Shown here: one piece after another, positions 1-8,828 of the stretch
How positions within the stretch are numbered: position 1 is the stretch's first letter
Layout of the letters: every line of letters begins with the position of its first letter
Position numbers and translations under genes: made by a program
Notes under the pieces: model-generated
The model's input: the letters and a program-made list of their open reading frames with translations, nothing else
The model's database searches: none
Told to the model about the DNA's origin: nothing
DNA from: Alphaproteobacteria bacterium
GTDB taxonomy: Bacteria > Pseudomonadota > Alphaproteobacteria > Micavibrionales > Micavibrionaceae
DNA length: 64,000 nt
Assembly: GCA_030432025.1 (NCBI GenBank)
Contig: JAUIIA010000010.1
Location: 17,083 to 81,082, forward strand
Direction of reading: 5' to 3'

Positions 1-2
1 AT

Positions 3-101
3 GAGGCGTATTACAGTCGCGCTATCACCTTACCGCTATTTCCCGGTTTAACGGAAGAAGAGCAGGATTATATCTGCGAGACGCTGGAGAAACTTGTTTA
101 G
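3..101 (+). CDS. pseC: C-terminal end of PseC-like aminotransferase (partial)
   Basis: Only the last 32 codons are in the window, read in frame 3 to a TAG stop. They give a tail with YYSRAITLPLFPGLTEEEQ, which matches the conserved end of DegT/DnrJ/EryC1 sugar aminotransferases and fits PseC. PseC transaminates the 4-keto-sugar made by PseB during pseudaminic acid synthesis. The PLP lysine and the rest of the fold lie outside the window. The next gene starts 10 bp downstream and belongs to the same pathway, which supports PseC over other members of the family. Confidence 0.8.
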   Translation, partial: EAYYSRAITLPLFPGLTEEEQDYICETLEKLV

Positions 102-110
102 CCATAATTT

Positions 111-1733
111 ATGAGCGCGATAAAAATCATATTGCAGGCCCGCCTCAGTTCCTCCCGCTTGCCGGGGAAAATGCTGATGCTGATCGGCGGCTTGCCATTA
201 TGTGTTTTATGCGCAAAGCGTGCAGCAGAATCCGGTCATAAGGTTGTCGTTGCGACATCAGAAGAGTCTAGCGATGACCCGTTGTGTAAGGCTCTTGAGG
301 AATACGGAGTGTCTTATGTTCGGGGGCCGCTGGACGATGTGCTCAAACGCTTTATCGTTGCGACCGAAGAGTTGAATGATGATGATCTGGTGGTGCGGTT
401 GACGGGAGACAATCCGGTTGTCGATGGCGACTTTGTGAATGAGATTATTGAGCATCATAAGGCATCGGGCGCGCAATATACACGTAGCCTTTCTCCCATA
501 GATAAATTGCCATATGGCATCAGCGCGGAAGTTATAGAATGCGGCGCGTTGAGAGCTTTGGATAGCAGTGAAGTTGGAGAAGACGATAGAGAGCACGTTA
601 CCTCTTACCTCACTAAAAAAGGCGAATACAATCTGTTCATATCAAAGCTGGATGAAGACTTATCTCATTTACGTGTAACCGTTGATACGCCGGAAGATTA
701 TGATCGTGCTGTCGCTTTATTCGAGGGCCAAAAAGATCCGATTCACGTGCCGTGGCAGGCATTGATTGAAAAACTCAAAAAAGACCCCCAACAGCCACGC
801 TTTAGGACGGCTTACGAAATGAAGGGCCTGAAGCCGCAAAGTAAATTGGCTCTTGGTACTGTGCAGCTTGGTCTCAAATATGGTGTTGCCAACAAAGACG
901 GGCAGCCTGATGCAGACGAAGCGAGGAGCATTTTAAAAACCGCACTAGCTTACGGTGTCACGTCTCTCGATACGGCGGCAGCCTACGGTTCGTCTGAAAG
1001 TGTGTTGGGAGAATGTTTGGACCTGAACGACAAGCAAAGTGTTGAGATCAACACCAAGCTCGATCCCCTCACCGATATCGATGAAGAAACAGATAGAGGT
1101 GAAATAATAGCGGCCGTAGAGGCCGGCATCAAAAAATCTTGTGAAAGCCTCGGTTTAAAAAAGCTGTCATGCGTAATGATTCATCGTTGGGATCATTACG
1201 CAATGGCTGACGGAACAATTTGGAAGACCCTTCAGGAATTAAAAGACGAAGGCGTCATCGGAAAGCTGGGTGCGTCTGTTCAATCAACGGATGAAGGCCT
1301 GCAGGCGCTTGAAGTCGATGAGGTGAAGTTTATCCAGCTGCCGTTCAATATTCTGGATTATCGCTGGGAAGAGAGTGGTTTTAGTGAAAAATGTCAAAAG
1401 CGAACCGATGTCCATATTCAGGTACGCAGCGCCCTGCTGCAAGGGCTACTGCTATTGCCTGCCGAAAAATGGCCACCTAAGATCAATGGCATGGCACAAC
1501 AGGTTGAGGCTTATATAAACGATGCTGTTAAAAGCCATAGCAGAAAGTCCGTACTGGATTTATGCTACGCATATGTGAGGTCTCAAGACTGGATCGATAC
1601 GATAGTGGTTGGTGTCGAAACGAAAGCACAGTTATTGGAAAATCTGGAACTGTTCAATGAGCCGTTGTTAGCGGATTTGCAGGATGTGCCAAGAGTGGAA
1701 GAAGCGGTTTTAAACCCCGCGAAATGGAGTTGA
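111..1733 (+). CDS. Fusion of SpsF/PseF-type cytidylyltransferase and aldo/keto reductase
   Basis: This 540-residue protein has two domains. Residues 1 to about 240 form an SpsF/PseF-like nucleotidyltransferase, with IILQARLSSSRLPGK at the N-terminus (CTP-binding loop) and an RLTGDNP motif. Such enzymes charge nonulosonic acids with CMP. Residues about 245-540 form an aldo/keto reductase. Its expected tetrad is visible: Asp and Tyr in SLDTAAAYG, Lys in INTKLD and His in MIHRWD, so this half is probably active. Stand-alone PseF is about 230 residues, so the reductase is an addition. It sits between pseC and an SDR gene, 1 bp from the latter. The reductase substrate is unknown; inference from context is a keto-sugar or nonulosonate intermediate. 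Confidence 0.85.
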   Translation: MSAIKIILQARLSSSRLPGKMLMLIGGLPLCVLCAKRAAESGHKVVVATSEESSDDPLCKALEEYGVSYVRGPLDDVLKRFIVATEELNDDDLVVRLTGDNPVVDGDFVNEIIEHHKASGAQYTRSLSPIDKLPYGISAEVIECGALRALDSSEVGEDDREHVTSYLTKKGEYNLFISKLDEDLSHLRVTVDTPEDYDRAVALFEGQKDPIHVPWQALIEKLKKDPQQPRFRTAYEMKGLKPQSKLALGTVQLGLKYGVANKDGQPDADEARSILKTALAYGVTSLDTAAAYGSSESVLGECLDLNDKQSVEINTKLDPLTDIDEETDRGEIIAAVEAGIKKSCESLGLKKLSCVMIHRWDHYAMADGTIWKTLQELKDEGVIGKLGASVQSTDEGLQALEVDEVKFIQLPFNILDYRWEESGFSEKCQKRTDVHIQVRSALLQGLLLLPAEKWPPKINGMAQQVEAYINDAVKSHSRKSVLDLCYAYVRSQDWIDTIVVGVETKAQLLENLELFNEPLLADLQDVPRVEEAVLNPAKWS

Positions 1734-1734
1734 T

Positions 1735-2526
1735 ATGAGCCATAAATTTTTTGATCTCAGTGGGAAAATCATTCTTGTTACGGGCGCTGCAGGCCACTTG
1801 GGGAGCGCGATTTCAAAGCGCTTGGTTGATGCTGGCGCGATCCTATACCTGAATGGTCGCACGGCTGAAAAAGTTGAAAAACTGGCGAAAGAATTAGGAT
1901 CGAGCGCTATCGCTCTTCCATTTGATGTTAGTGATAAAGCTGCGCTAGACGATGCGATCGCAAAAATAAAATCCGATCACGGGCGCCTGGATGGATTGGT
2001 GAACAATGCGTTTGTACCCATGGGTGCATCCATCGATGAAGCGACAGCAGAAGATTTCCAAAAGTGCTTTGATGTAAATGTATCTGCCTTGTTTTACCTC
2101 TCGCAGCAATGCTTGCCGCTGATGGAACGACAGAGCAAGGACGACGATTTCGCGTCTATAGTGAATGTCGCATCGATGTATGGAATGGTCAGCCCCGACC
2201 CGTCAATTTACGGTGACTCGGGCATGAATAATCCTCCGTTTTATGGTGCTTCTAAAGCGGCAATCATTCAGTTGAGTCGTTACTTCGCGGGGCACGTGAC
2301 AGATCGCGGAATTCGCACGAACTCAATCAGCCCCGGTCCGTTCCCGCCGGAAAGCATCAAGAAGTCTAATCCTGAGTTTCATGACGAGCTATGCGCGAAA
2401 ACACCGATGAAGCGTATTGGCAATCCTGATGAAGTCGCTGCAGCGGTGCATTTCCTTTTAAGCCCGGACGCCAGCTACATTAATGGTGTTAACCTGCCCG
2501 TCGATGGTGGTTGGACTGCGTGGTAA
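1735..2526 (+). CDS. SDR-family oxidoreductase
   Basis: A 263-residue classical short-chain dehydrogenase/reductase. The NAD(P)-binding TGAAGHLG motif is near residue 17, the NNAF motif follows, then the catalytic Ser in NVASMYG and the YGASK active-site Tyr/Lys. The C-terminal GGWTAW ending is typical of the FabG-like class. It starts 1 bp after the cytidylyltransferase/aldo-keto reductase gene and ends just before pseG, so it is clearly in the operon. Standard pseudaminic acid synthesis does not need an SDR of this type. Inference: it modifies the side chain or ring of the sugar, perhaps together with the fused reductase. The substrate cannot be read from sequence. Confidence 0.85.
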   Translation: MSHKFFDLSGKIILVTGAAGHLGSAISKRLVDAGAILYLNGRTAEKVEKLAKELGSSAIALPFDVSDKAALDDAIAKIKSDHGRLDGLVNNAFVPMGASIDEATAEDFQKCFDVNVSALFYLSQQCLPLMERQSKDDDFASIVNVASMYGMVSPDPSIYGDSGMNNPPFYGASKAAIIQLSRYFAGHVTDRGIRTNSISPGPFPPESIKKSNPEFHDELCAKTPMKRIGNPDEVAAAVHFLLSPDASYINGVNLPVDGGWTAW

Positions 2527-2527
2527 G

Positions 2528-3982
2528 ATGACAGCGCAACCCATTATTGCTTTTCGTTGCGATGCTTCAGCCCGGATAGGAACGGGGCACGTCATGAGGT
2601 GCCTGACTCTCGCTACGGCTTTAAAACATTCCCATCAGATTACGTTTTTGTGCACGGAAGAAACTCTGGAATCTGTTCCTGTTTTAAGGGAAAGCGGCTT
2701 TCGGATTTCACATGCCGATACACTTGATCATGCTGATTGGCTGATTGTAGATCATTACGGTTTGGACAAATCCTTCGAGACCTCTGCACGGGAATGGGCG
2801 GATAATATTTTAGTGATTGATGATTTGGCGGATCGTGACCATGACTGCGATGTTTTGGTTGATCAGACACGTGGGCGCAAAGCCGGCGATTACAAAAAGT
2901 TAGTGCCGTCACATTGCAACATTTTGACAGGCACTGATTTCGCATTGTTGAAAAATGAATACGCGCAACTTCGAGCTTCATTATCGCGAACATTTGAAAA
3001 CCCGAAGAATATTCTAGTTTCTTTCGGAGGCGTAAACCCTAAGAATGCTACTGAGTTCACATTAAGGGCCCTGTCCGCTTTCAATGATTTTCCTCTCAGC
3101 ATAGATGTCGTGACGGGGGCTCATGCTGGCGGTCTTGATGAGATTAAAAAACTTTGTGAGGAGATAAACGGCGGTATGCACACAGCTGAACTGTATGTAA
3201 ATACGCCTGAAATGCCGCGCCTCATGGCAAAAGCGGATATGTGCATCGGTGCGGGGGGGACAACGAGTTGGGAGCGGTGTTTCTTAAAATTGCCGAGCCT
3301 TGCGCTCGAGCTAGCCGATAATCAGACGTTTGTTTTGAAACAATTGGATGAAGCGGGGGCCATAAAAAATTTGGGCCGCATCGAAGACTTGGATCAACAA
3401 ACGTTTGTTGAGGAATTCTCGAAATTGCTCAAGTCAGCATCAGAGCTCCAAACTATGTCTGATAAAGCTGCGGCAATTGTGAACGGTAAAGGCACGGAAA
3501 GACTGAAGTGTTTCTTGTTGAGGCCTGAAAAAGCTAAAGACGATGCGCCTGTAATTCTGCGCCCCATGTTGGAAGAACACTGCAAGTTGTTGTTTGATTG
3601 GCAGCAAATTCCGGAGGTTCGAAAATTCGCCCGTAATAAGGAGCCACCGAAGTGGGAAGAGCATCAAGGGTGGTTTGAAAACACCCTACATAATGTTAAT
3701 CGGCATCTGTATTTCATAGAATATTCAGGGCAACCAGCCGGAATGCTTCGTCTGGATGAAAACATGCAAAACACATATGAGGTTTCAATACTGGTTGATC
3801 CGCAATATCATGGCATGGGATTGGCTTCCGCGGCTTTAAGCTTGGCTCGCCAGTTATTGCCCAATGCACTTTTTAAGGCAGAAGTCTTGGAAGCGAATGA
3901 GGCTTCTCATAAACTGTTTCAAAAGGCGGGCTACAAGGCTATTGATGATACATGGTATGAACAAACAGCGGCGCAAGGTTAG
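2528..3982 (+). CDS. pseG: PseG UDP-sugar hydrolase fused to PseH-like GNAT acetyltransferase
   Basis: A 484-residue fusion. Residues 1 to about 335 are PseG-like: the N-terminal CDASARIGTGHVMRC motif carries the catalytic His, and GAGGTTSWE forms the UDP-binding loop. PseG removes UDP from 2,4-diacetamido-2,4,6-trideoxy-altropyranose. Residues about 340-484 are a GNAT domain with the acetyl-CoA loop YHGMGLASAAL, as in PseH, which acetylates the 4-amino group one step earlier. An in-frame start lies upstream at 2483, but it would overlap the SDR gene by 44 bp; the ATG at 2528 begins right at the PseG consensus and is preferred. The fusion joins two consecutive pathway steps. A run of seven G at 3253-3259 lies inside the conserved GAGGTT codons. 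Confidence 0.9.
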   Translation: MTAQPIIAFRCDASARIGTGHVMRCLTLATALKHSHQITFLCTEETLESVPVLRESGFRISHADTLDHADWLIVDHYGLDKSFETSAREWADNILVIDDLADRDHDCDVLVDQTRGRKAGDYKKLVPSHCNILTGTDFALLKNEYAQLRASLSRTFENPKNILVSFGGVNPKNATEFTLRALSAFNDFPLSIDVVTGAHAGGLDEIKKLCEEINGGMHTAELYVNTPEMPRLMAKADMCIGAGGTTSWERCFLKLPSLALELADNQTFVLKQLDEAGAIKNLGRIEDLDQQTFVEEFSKLLKSASELQTMSDKAAAIVNGKGTERLKCFLLRPEKAKDDAPVILRPMLEEHCKLLFDWQQIPEVRKFARNKEPPKWEEHQGWFENTLHNVNRHLYFIEYSGQPAGMLRLDENMQNTYEVSILVDPQYHGMGLASAALSLARQLLPNALFKAEVLEANEASHKLFQKAGYKAIDDTWYEQTAAQG

Positions 3983-3988
3983 GCTGAG

Positions 3989-5167
3989 ATGACAAAACAC
4001 GCATTCAAAATCGGAAGCAGAGAAGTAGGGGGAGATGCCCCTTGCTATGTCATCGCTGAGATTTCCTGTAATCATAACGGTAATTTTGAAGAAGCACGCA
4101 AAATCATTGAGGCAGCAGCGGATGCTGGTGCTGATGCTGTGAAGCTGCAAACCTACACGGCAGATACGATTACCCGTGACTTTAAGGGCAGTCTGGAAGG
4201 CACAATCTGGTCAGGTATGGATTTGCATGCCTTATACGATAAAGCGCATACGCCTTGGGATTGGCACAAAGACTTAACAGCTATTGCCAATGATCACGGT
4301 ATGGATTTGTTTTCTTCGCCTTTTGATGAAACGGCAGTTGATTTTCTGGTCGAGCAGAACGTGCCCGCATTCAAGATTGCATCCTTCGAGGCGGTTGATA
4401 CTAAGCTCATGGAGTATGTAGCGAAAACAGGTCTGCCTGTTATCGTTTCAAACGGCATGACGGATTATTTGGAGATGAAAGAGGCTCTCGATGTCTTGCT
4501 TGGTGCAGGAGCAAAAGACTTGGCGCTTTTGCATTGTAATAGCGGATATCCTGCCGCTTTCAAGGAAGCCAATCTGCGCACGATCCCGGTACTCGAACAG
4601 ATGTTTGACTGCACGGTCGGCTTATCAGATCACACGCTTTTTGCCGATCATGAAAATAAACAAGAACCTGCAGCGCACATAGCACCTGTAGAAGCGGTAA
4701 AACTTGGCGCGAAAATTATCGAGTTTCATTTGATGCTGGACCGCGCAGAAGCCAAAGCTTTATTTGATAAAGACGAGGGTGGTTATGACTGGCCGTTCTC
4801 TCGTGAGCCGGCAGAACTCAAGAAAACGATTCAAATGATCCGCGAGTATGAAAAGACAGGTTCAGTCGAATACGATACGGAGCGCGAAGAAGAGTTAGCT
4901 GAAGATGTGAGAGGGAAAGTTTCTCTCGACCCTACAGCAAGAGAGTTGGATAGCCGTCCCGCTCGTCCTGCGCTATGGGTCGTAGAAGATGTCGATCAGG
5001 GGCAGCCTTTGAAGTTCGCGGGTGGACGCACAGGTAATTTCGATTCTATCCGTCCCGGAAATGGTGGTTTGCATATCCGCTACACCGATCTTCTTGATGG
5101 CAAGAAAGCAGCCCGTTCTTTGAAAGCGGGAACACCGTTGCAATGGGATATGGTAGAGGGCGCGTAG
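3989..5167 (+). CDS. pseI: Pseudaminic acid synthase (NeuB/PseI family)
   Basis: A 392-residue NeuB-family synthase. It condenses a 6-deoxy-diacetamido hexose with phosphoenolpyruvate to form a nine-carbon nonulosonic acid. The N-terminal TIM barrel shows VIAEISCNHNG and AVKLQTYTADT, the usual PEP and metal-binding region. The last 80 or so residues, with LDSRPARP and IRPGNGG, form the SAF (antifreeze-like) domain that closes the active site. Its partners in this operon (PseC, PseG/PseH, PseF-like) indicate a pseudaminic rather than sialic acid product, although the legionaminic acid synthase NeuB/LegI is the nearest alternative. It starts 6 bp after pseG. Confidence 0.88.
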   Translation: MTKHAFKIGSREVGGDAPCYVIAEISCNHNGNFEEARKIIEAAADAGADAVKLQTYTADTITRDFKGSLEGTIWSGMDLHALYDKAHTPWDWHKDLTAIANDHGMDLFSSPFDETAVDFLVEQNVPAFKIASFEAVDTKLMEYVAKTGLPVIVSNGMTDYLEMKEALDVLLGAGAKDLALLHCNSGYPAAFKEANLRTIPVLEQMFDCTVGLSDHTLFADHENKQEPAAHIAPVEAVKLGAKIIEFHLMLDRAEAKALFDKDEGGYDWPFSREPAELKKTIQMIREYEKTGSVEYDTEREEELAEDVRGKVSLDPTARELDSRPARPALWVVEDVDQGQPLKFAGGRTGNFDSIRPGNGGLHIRYTDLLDGKKAARSLKAGTPLQWDMVEGA

Positions 5168-5170
5168 AAC

Positions 5171-5788
5171 ATGAAAAAAATAGCAATCATCAATTATGGT
5201 CTCGGCAATTTGAGTTCGGTCTACAACGCCCTCGAATTTATCGGCGCAGACCCCTTTTTAACTGAAGATCACAAGGAATTGGAGCAGTGCGACGGAGCGA
5301 TACTGCCGGGTGTCGGGGCGTTCGGCGATGGTATGGCCCATTTGCGCGATAATGGCTGGGTTGATGCTATTCACGAATTCGCGCTGGAAAAGCAAAAGCC
5401 GTTTCTGGGAATTTGTCTGGGTATGCAGCTTTTGGCTTCATCTGGAACCGAGCATGGTGATTTTGACGGACTGGACTTGATTAAAGGCACCGTTGTTAAG
5501 CTGGTGACAGGTGATCGGTCCGCCCGTATACCGCATATTGGCTGGAACAGTGTGAGCGGCACCGACGGCAAAAAAAGCTACGTGGACATAGAGAATGGAC
5601 AGGATTTCTACTTCGTACATAGTTACGTTTTAGAACCTGAGGACGACGCGGTTGTTAGTGGTAAATGCAGCCACGGTAAGGAATTTATCGCCAGCGTTGA
5701 AAAAGATAATATCTGGGGCGCACAATACCATCCTGAGAAAAGCCAGAAATCAGGCCTCGCCTATTTACAAAATTTCCTGAAGGTTTAG
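5171..5788 (+). CDS. hisH: HisH-like glutamine amidotransferase subunit (HisH2 type)
   Basis: A 205-residue class I glutaminase. The nucleophile is Cys82 in FLGICLGMQLL and the His187/Glu189 pair is in QYHPEKS, so the full catalytic triad is present. In histidine synthesis HisH feeds ammonia to HisF. Here no other his genes are near; the next two genes are a HisF homologue and an N-acetyl sugar amidotransferase. That trio is the known arrangement for making acetamidino groups on bacterial surface sugars (WbpG/HisH2/HisF2 in Pseudomonas aeruginosa). It is therefore read as the ammonia-generating subunit for sugar amidination, not as the housekeeping enzyme. Confidence 0.85.
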   Translation: MKKIAIINYGLGNLSSVYNALEFIGADPFLTEDHKELEQCDGAILPGVGAFGDGMAHLRDNGWVDAIHEFALEKQKPFLGICLGMQLLASSGTEHGDFDGLDLIKGTVVKLVTGDRSARIPHIGWNSVSGTDGKKSYVDIENGQDFYFVHSYVLEPEDDAVVSGKCSHGKEFIASVEKDNIWGAQYHPEKSQKSGLAYLQNFLKV

Positions 5789-5790
5789 CT

Positions 5791-6579
5791 ATGCTGAAAG
5801 TTCGTCTTATCCCTGTCTTGCTTCTAAAAAACGGACAGCTTGTCCGCAGCGAAGACTTTAAAATGCACCAAATTATTGGTGACCCAGTGCATGAAGTTAA
5901 GCGCTTCAATGAATGGAATGTTGATGAGTTGATCTACATCGATATCACGCAAGGCGAATACGATTTTAAACGACGTACAGACCATAAAACAAAGGGTCTT
6001 GAAGATCCGCTCGAAATTCTAGATGAGGTTTCAAAAACCTGCTTTGTACCGCTGACATGGGGTGGTCGCATTCGTGATTTTGAGGATGCCGTAAGCCGTT
6101 TTAAAAGGGGTGCGGATAAAATTACTCTCAACAAAGCATTGTTTGAAACCCCTGAGCTCGTGGATCGGATTGCGCGTCGTTACGGTTCACAGGCCGTTGT
6201 TGCCAGCATAGATGCGTTTAAACATGAAGACGGCTCGCATGAAGTTTTCACAACAGGCCGCAGCGAGCCGACGGGCAAAAATCCTGTGGAATGGGCTCAA
6301 GAAATCGAAAAGATGGGTGCAGGCGAGATTTTACTCCAAAGTATCAATAAAGACGGCAAGGGCACAGGCTATGACCTTGAACTAATTGAAAAAGTATGTG
6401 ACGCAGTCGAGATTCCCGTAATTGCTTGCAGCGGTGTAGGAATGTATGAGCATTACGCCAAAGGCGTGAAGGCTGGGGCATCCGCAGTGGCTGCCGCAAA
6501 CATATGGCATTTCAAGGAATTATCTGATAGAAACGGCAAGCGCGCCCTCAAAAGGGCCGGAGTAAATATTAGATTTTAG
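5791..6579 (+). CDS. hisF2: HisF-like acetamidino modification protein (AglZ/HisF2 family)
   Basis: A 262-residue beta/alpha barrel of the HisF family that follows hisH by 2 bp. Genuine HisF carries a catalytic Asp at position 11 (IPCLDV); here the equivalent stretch is IPVLLLKNG, so position 11 is Leu. The second HisF acid survives as Asp141 in VVASIDAF. Loss of one acid fits the HisF2/WbuZ/AglZ group, where the barrel is thought to channel ammonia to the sugar amidotransferase and need not carry out the imidazole cyclisation. The C-terminal phosphate-binding region ACSGVGMYEH is still recognisable. Role assignment rests on this residue change and on the neighbours. Confidence 0.87.
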   Translation: MLKVRLIPVLLLKNGQLVRSEDFKMHQIIGDPVHEVKRFNEWNVDELIYIDITQGEYDFKRRTDHKTKGLEDPLEILDEVSKTCFVPLTWGGRIRDFEDAVSRFKRGADKITLNKALFETPELVDRIARRYGSQAVVASIDAFKHEDGSHEVFTTGRSEPTGKNPVEWAQEIEKMGAGEILLQSINKDGKGTGYDLELIEKVCDAVEIPVIACSGVGMYEHYAKGVKAGASAVAAANIWHFKELSDRNGKRALKRAGVNIRF

Positions 6580-6588
6580 GAATTTTGT

Positions 6589-7806
6589 ATGGTTGCTTAT
6601 TGTTCCAGGTGCGTGAACCCTGATATTTCGGCAGTGCCGACCGCCTTTGATGATGATGGTGTTTGCACAGGCTGTCAGGTCCATGACCAAAAAGATAACA
6701 TCGATTGGGACGGTCGCTGGGAGATGTTCAAGGAACTGCTCGGCGAATATAAGACAGACAATAACTATGACATCCTTATTCCCGTGAGCGGTGGTAAGGA
6801 CAGTTACTTCCAAACGCATATCATCGTAAAAGAGCTCGGTCTCAAACCTCTACTCGTTACCTACCATGCCAATAACTACTTGCCTGAGGGTGAGGAGAAT
6901 ATGCTGCGCATGCGTGAGGTATTTGATTGTGATCACATCGTTGTGCGTCCTAGCATGGACTCACTGATCAAAATGAACCGTCTGGGTTTCAAGGTACAGG
7001 GCGATAACAATTGGCACGCTCATTGCGGCATCTTCACAACTCCGATCCAGATAGCAGTGCGCTATAAAATTCCGCTTATTCTTTGGGGTGAGCATGGCTT
7101 TATGGATCTTGGCGGTATGTATTCTTACAACGACTTTGTAGAATTCACAGCCAAGCATAGACTGGAGCATTCCCTGCGCGGTTACGACTGGCACGATTTT
7201 ACCGATGATGGTCTCGAAAAAATCGGTATGGGCCACTTGAAAGAGGGCCTGACGGCTAAAGATCTGCTGTGGGCGCAGTACCCGTCTGATGAAGAGATTG
7301 ATGAAGTCGGTGTCCGTGGCCTGTACTTGAGCAATTTCAGAAACTGGAGCGGCGAAGAGAACGCCAAACTAGTGACGCAAGAGTATGGCTGGCAGCCTGC
7401 GCGTCAGCCTTTTGAACGCACATACCGCACATTCTCGAACCTTGATGATATGCATGAAAACGGTATTCATGATTACATGAAATTCGTGAAACTCGGCTAT
7501 GGCCGCGGAACAGATCATGCGTGTAAAGACATTCGTGGTGGAAAAATTACCCGCGAGGAAGGCATCGAGATGGTCAAAAAATATGACGCCGTCAAACCGC
7601 GCCGTGATCTGGAAAGATGGCTGGATTATGTTGATATGACCGAAGAAGAGTTCGATTATATTGCTGATGGTTTCCGCGACCCTCGCGTTTGGCGTGTTGA
7701 GAACAACGAATGGGTTAAAGACAATATTTGGGGTGGCAGTTCCTCTTATGGACCTGTGCACCAAGACAACACTAATAACTTTAAATCGAGTAGAAAGACT
7801 GGCTAA
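6589..7806 (+). CDS. pseA: N-acetyl sugar amidotransferase (PseA/WbpG family)
   Basis: A 405-residue ATP PP-loop enzyme. The N-terminus has four cysteines (Cys5, Cys8, Cys26, Cys29) arranged as two CxxC pairs, probably zinc binding, followed by the PP-loop PVSGGKDSYFQ at about residues 65-75. The family converts an N-acetyl group on a sugar to an acetamidino group using ammonia supplied by HisH/HisF homologues, both directly upstream. In Campylobacter PseA is linked to acetamidino-pseudaminic acid, so the product here may be a Pse5Ac7Am-type sugar. That is inference, since the family also acts on mannuronic acids and legionaminic acid. Its stop codon overlaps the next start by 1 bp. Confidence 0.88.
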   Translation: MVAYCSRCVNPDISAVPTAFDDDGVCTGCQVHDQKDNIDWDGRWEMFKELLGEYKTDNNYDILIPVSGGKDSYFQTHIIVKELGLKPLLVTYHANNYLPEGEENMLRMREVFDCDHIVVRPSMDSLIKMNRLGFKVQGDNNWHAHCGIFTTPIQIAVRYKIPLILWGEHGFMDLGGMYSYNDFVEFTAKHRLEHSLRGYDWHDFTDDGLEKIGMGHLKEGLTAKDLLWAQYPSDEEIDEVGVRGLYLSNFRNWSGEENAKLVTQEYGWQPARQPFERTYRTFSNLDDMHENGIHDYMKFVKLGYGRGTDHACKDIRGGKITREEGIEMVKKYDAVKPRRDLERWLDYVDMTEEEFDYIADGFRDPRVWRVENNEWVKDNIWGGSSSYGPVHQDNTNNFKSSRKTG

Positions 7807-8822
7807 TGGCACAAAATACAGCACAAAAACTGTCGGAAAATGAAATCCGTCCGGACGATATCATGGAAAAGCAAAAGGAAGCGATGCTTGCCGATATCGA
7901 GTATATCCTGAAGTTCAAGAGTGATTACATTGATGTGAATTGCCCGGGTTGTGGAAATGACAACAGCGAAGTCGCATTTCAAAAATACACGCTTGATTAT
8001 CATCGTTGTAACGAGTGCCGCACGATTTACATCAATCCTCGTCCAACCGAAGAACAGCTCGCAGATTTCTACCGCAACTCTGTGAACTACGATTACTGGA
8101 ACAAGTATATTTTCCCGGCCACAGACGAAGCGCGTCGTGAAAAGATCTTCAAACCTCGCGCCGAAAAGGTCAAAGAGATTTGTGAAGCACAAGGCTTTCA
8201 ACCAAAGACTCTTGTCGAAGTTGGCGCCGGTTTCGGTACGTTCTGTGAAGAGATCACAAAACTAGATTTCGTTGACGAGGTGATTGCTGTTGAGCCTACA
8301 CCGGGATTGGCTGAAACATGTCGTAAGAAAGGCTTGAACGTTATTGAGTCACCTGTTGAACAGGCAGACTTCGAAGACGGGTCAATTGATCTTGTTTGCT
8401 CTTTCGAAGTGCTTGAGCACCTGTTCGATCCTGCAGACTTTGTCCAAAAATGTGCGAAGATCATGCGCCCGGGAGGCATGGCTGTAATCACAAACCCGAA
8501 TGGTGAAGGTTTTGATGTTGTTGTATCTCCTGAGCACTCCGGAACAGTTGACGTAGAGCACCTGAATTACTTGAACCCAGATTCAATGACCGTTCTTTTC
8601 GAACGTCATGGCTTCGAAGTTTTGGAAGTTCAGACACCCGGCAAACTTGATGCCGAACTGGTTCGCAAAATGTTCCTTGCCGGTCACATGACGAGGGATG
8701 ATAACCCGTTCCTGTACCAAGTGTTGGTTGAAAAATGGGATGAATGCGGCGACGCATTTCAGGACTTCATTGCCGACAACAAACTGTCATCCCATATGTG
8801 GACGATCGCCAGAAAGAAATAA
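7806..8822 (+). CDS. Class I SAM methyltransferase with N-terminal zinc finger
   Basis: A 338-residue protein. Cys46/Cys49 and Cys68/Cys71 form a small zinc ribbon of the sort found before sugar methyltransferases. A Rossmann methyltransferase domain follows, with the SAM loop VEVGAGFGTF near residues 138-147 and a second motif FEVLEHLFDP typical of class I enzymes. It is translationally coupled to the amidotransferase gene through an ATG/TAA overlap. Inference: it methylates the operon's nonulosonate or an attached residue, possibly the amidino nitrogen or a hydroxyl. No residue shows which. Confidence 0.8.
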   Translation: MAQNTAQKLSENEIRPDDIMEKQKEAMLADIEYILKFKSDYIDVNCPGCGNDNSEVAFQKYTLDYHRCNECRTIYINPRPTEEQLADFYRNSVNYDYWNKYIFPATDEARREKIFKPRAEKVKEICEAQGFQPKTLVEVGAGFGTFCEEITKLDFVDEVIAVEPTPGLAETCRKKGLNVIESPVEQADFEDGSIDLVCSFEVLEHLFDPADFVQKCAKIMRPGGMAVITNPNGEGFDVVVSPEHSGTVDVEHLNYLNPDSMTVLFERHGFEVLEVQTPGKLDAELVRKMFLAGHMTRDDNPFLYQVLVEKWDECGDAFQDFIADNKLSSHMWTIARKK

Positions 8823-8828
8823 TCTCAG

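Noticed and set aside
3253..3259. Run of seven G in pseG, as in phase-variable glycosylation genes
   Set aside because: It encodes the conserved GAGGTT loop and is short; there is no sign of an out-of-frame alternative, so phase variation is not supported.
5171..6579. hisH and hisF as histidine biosynthesis genes
   Set aside because: No other his genes are near, the HisF-like protein lacks Asp11, and a sugar amidotransferase follows directly.
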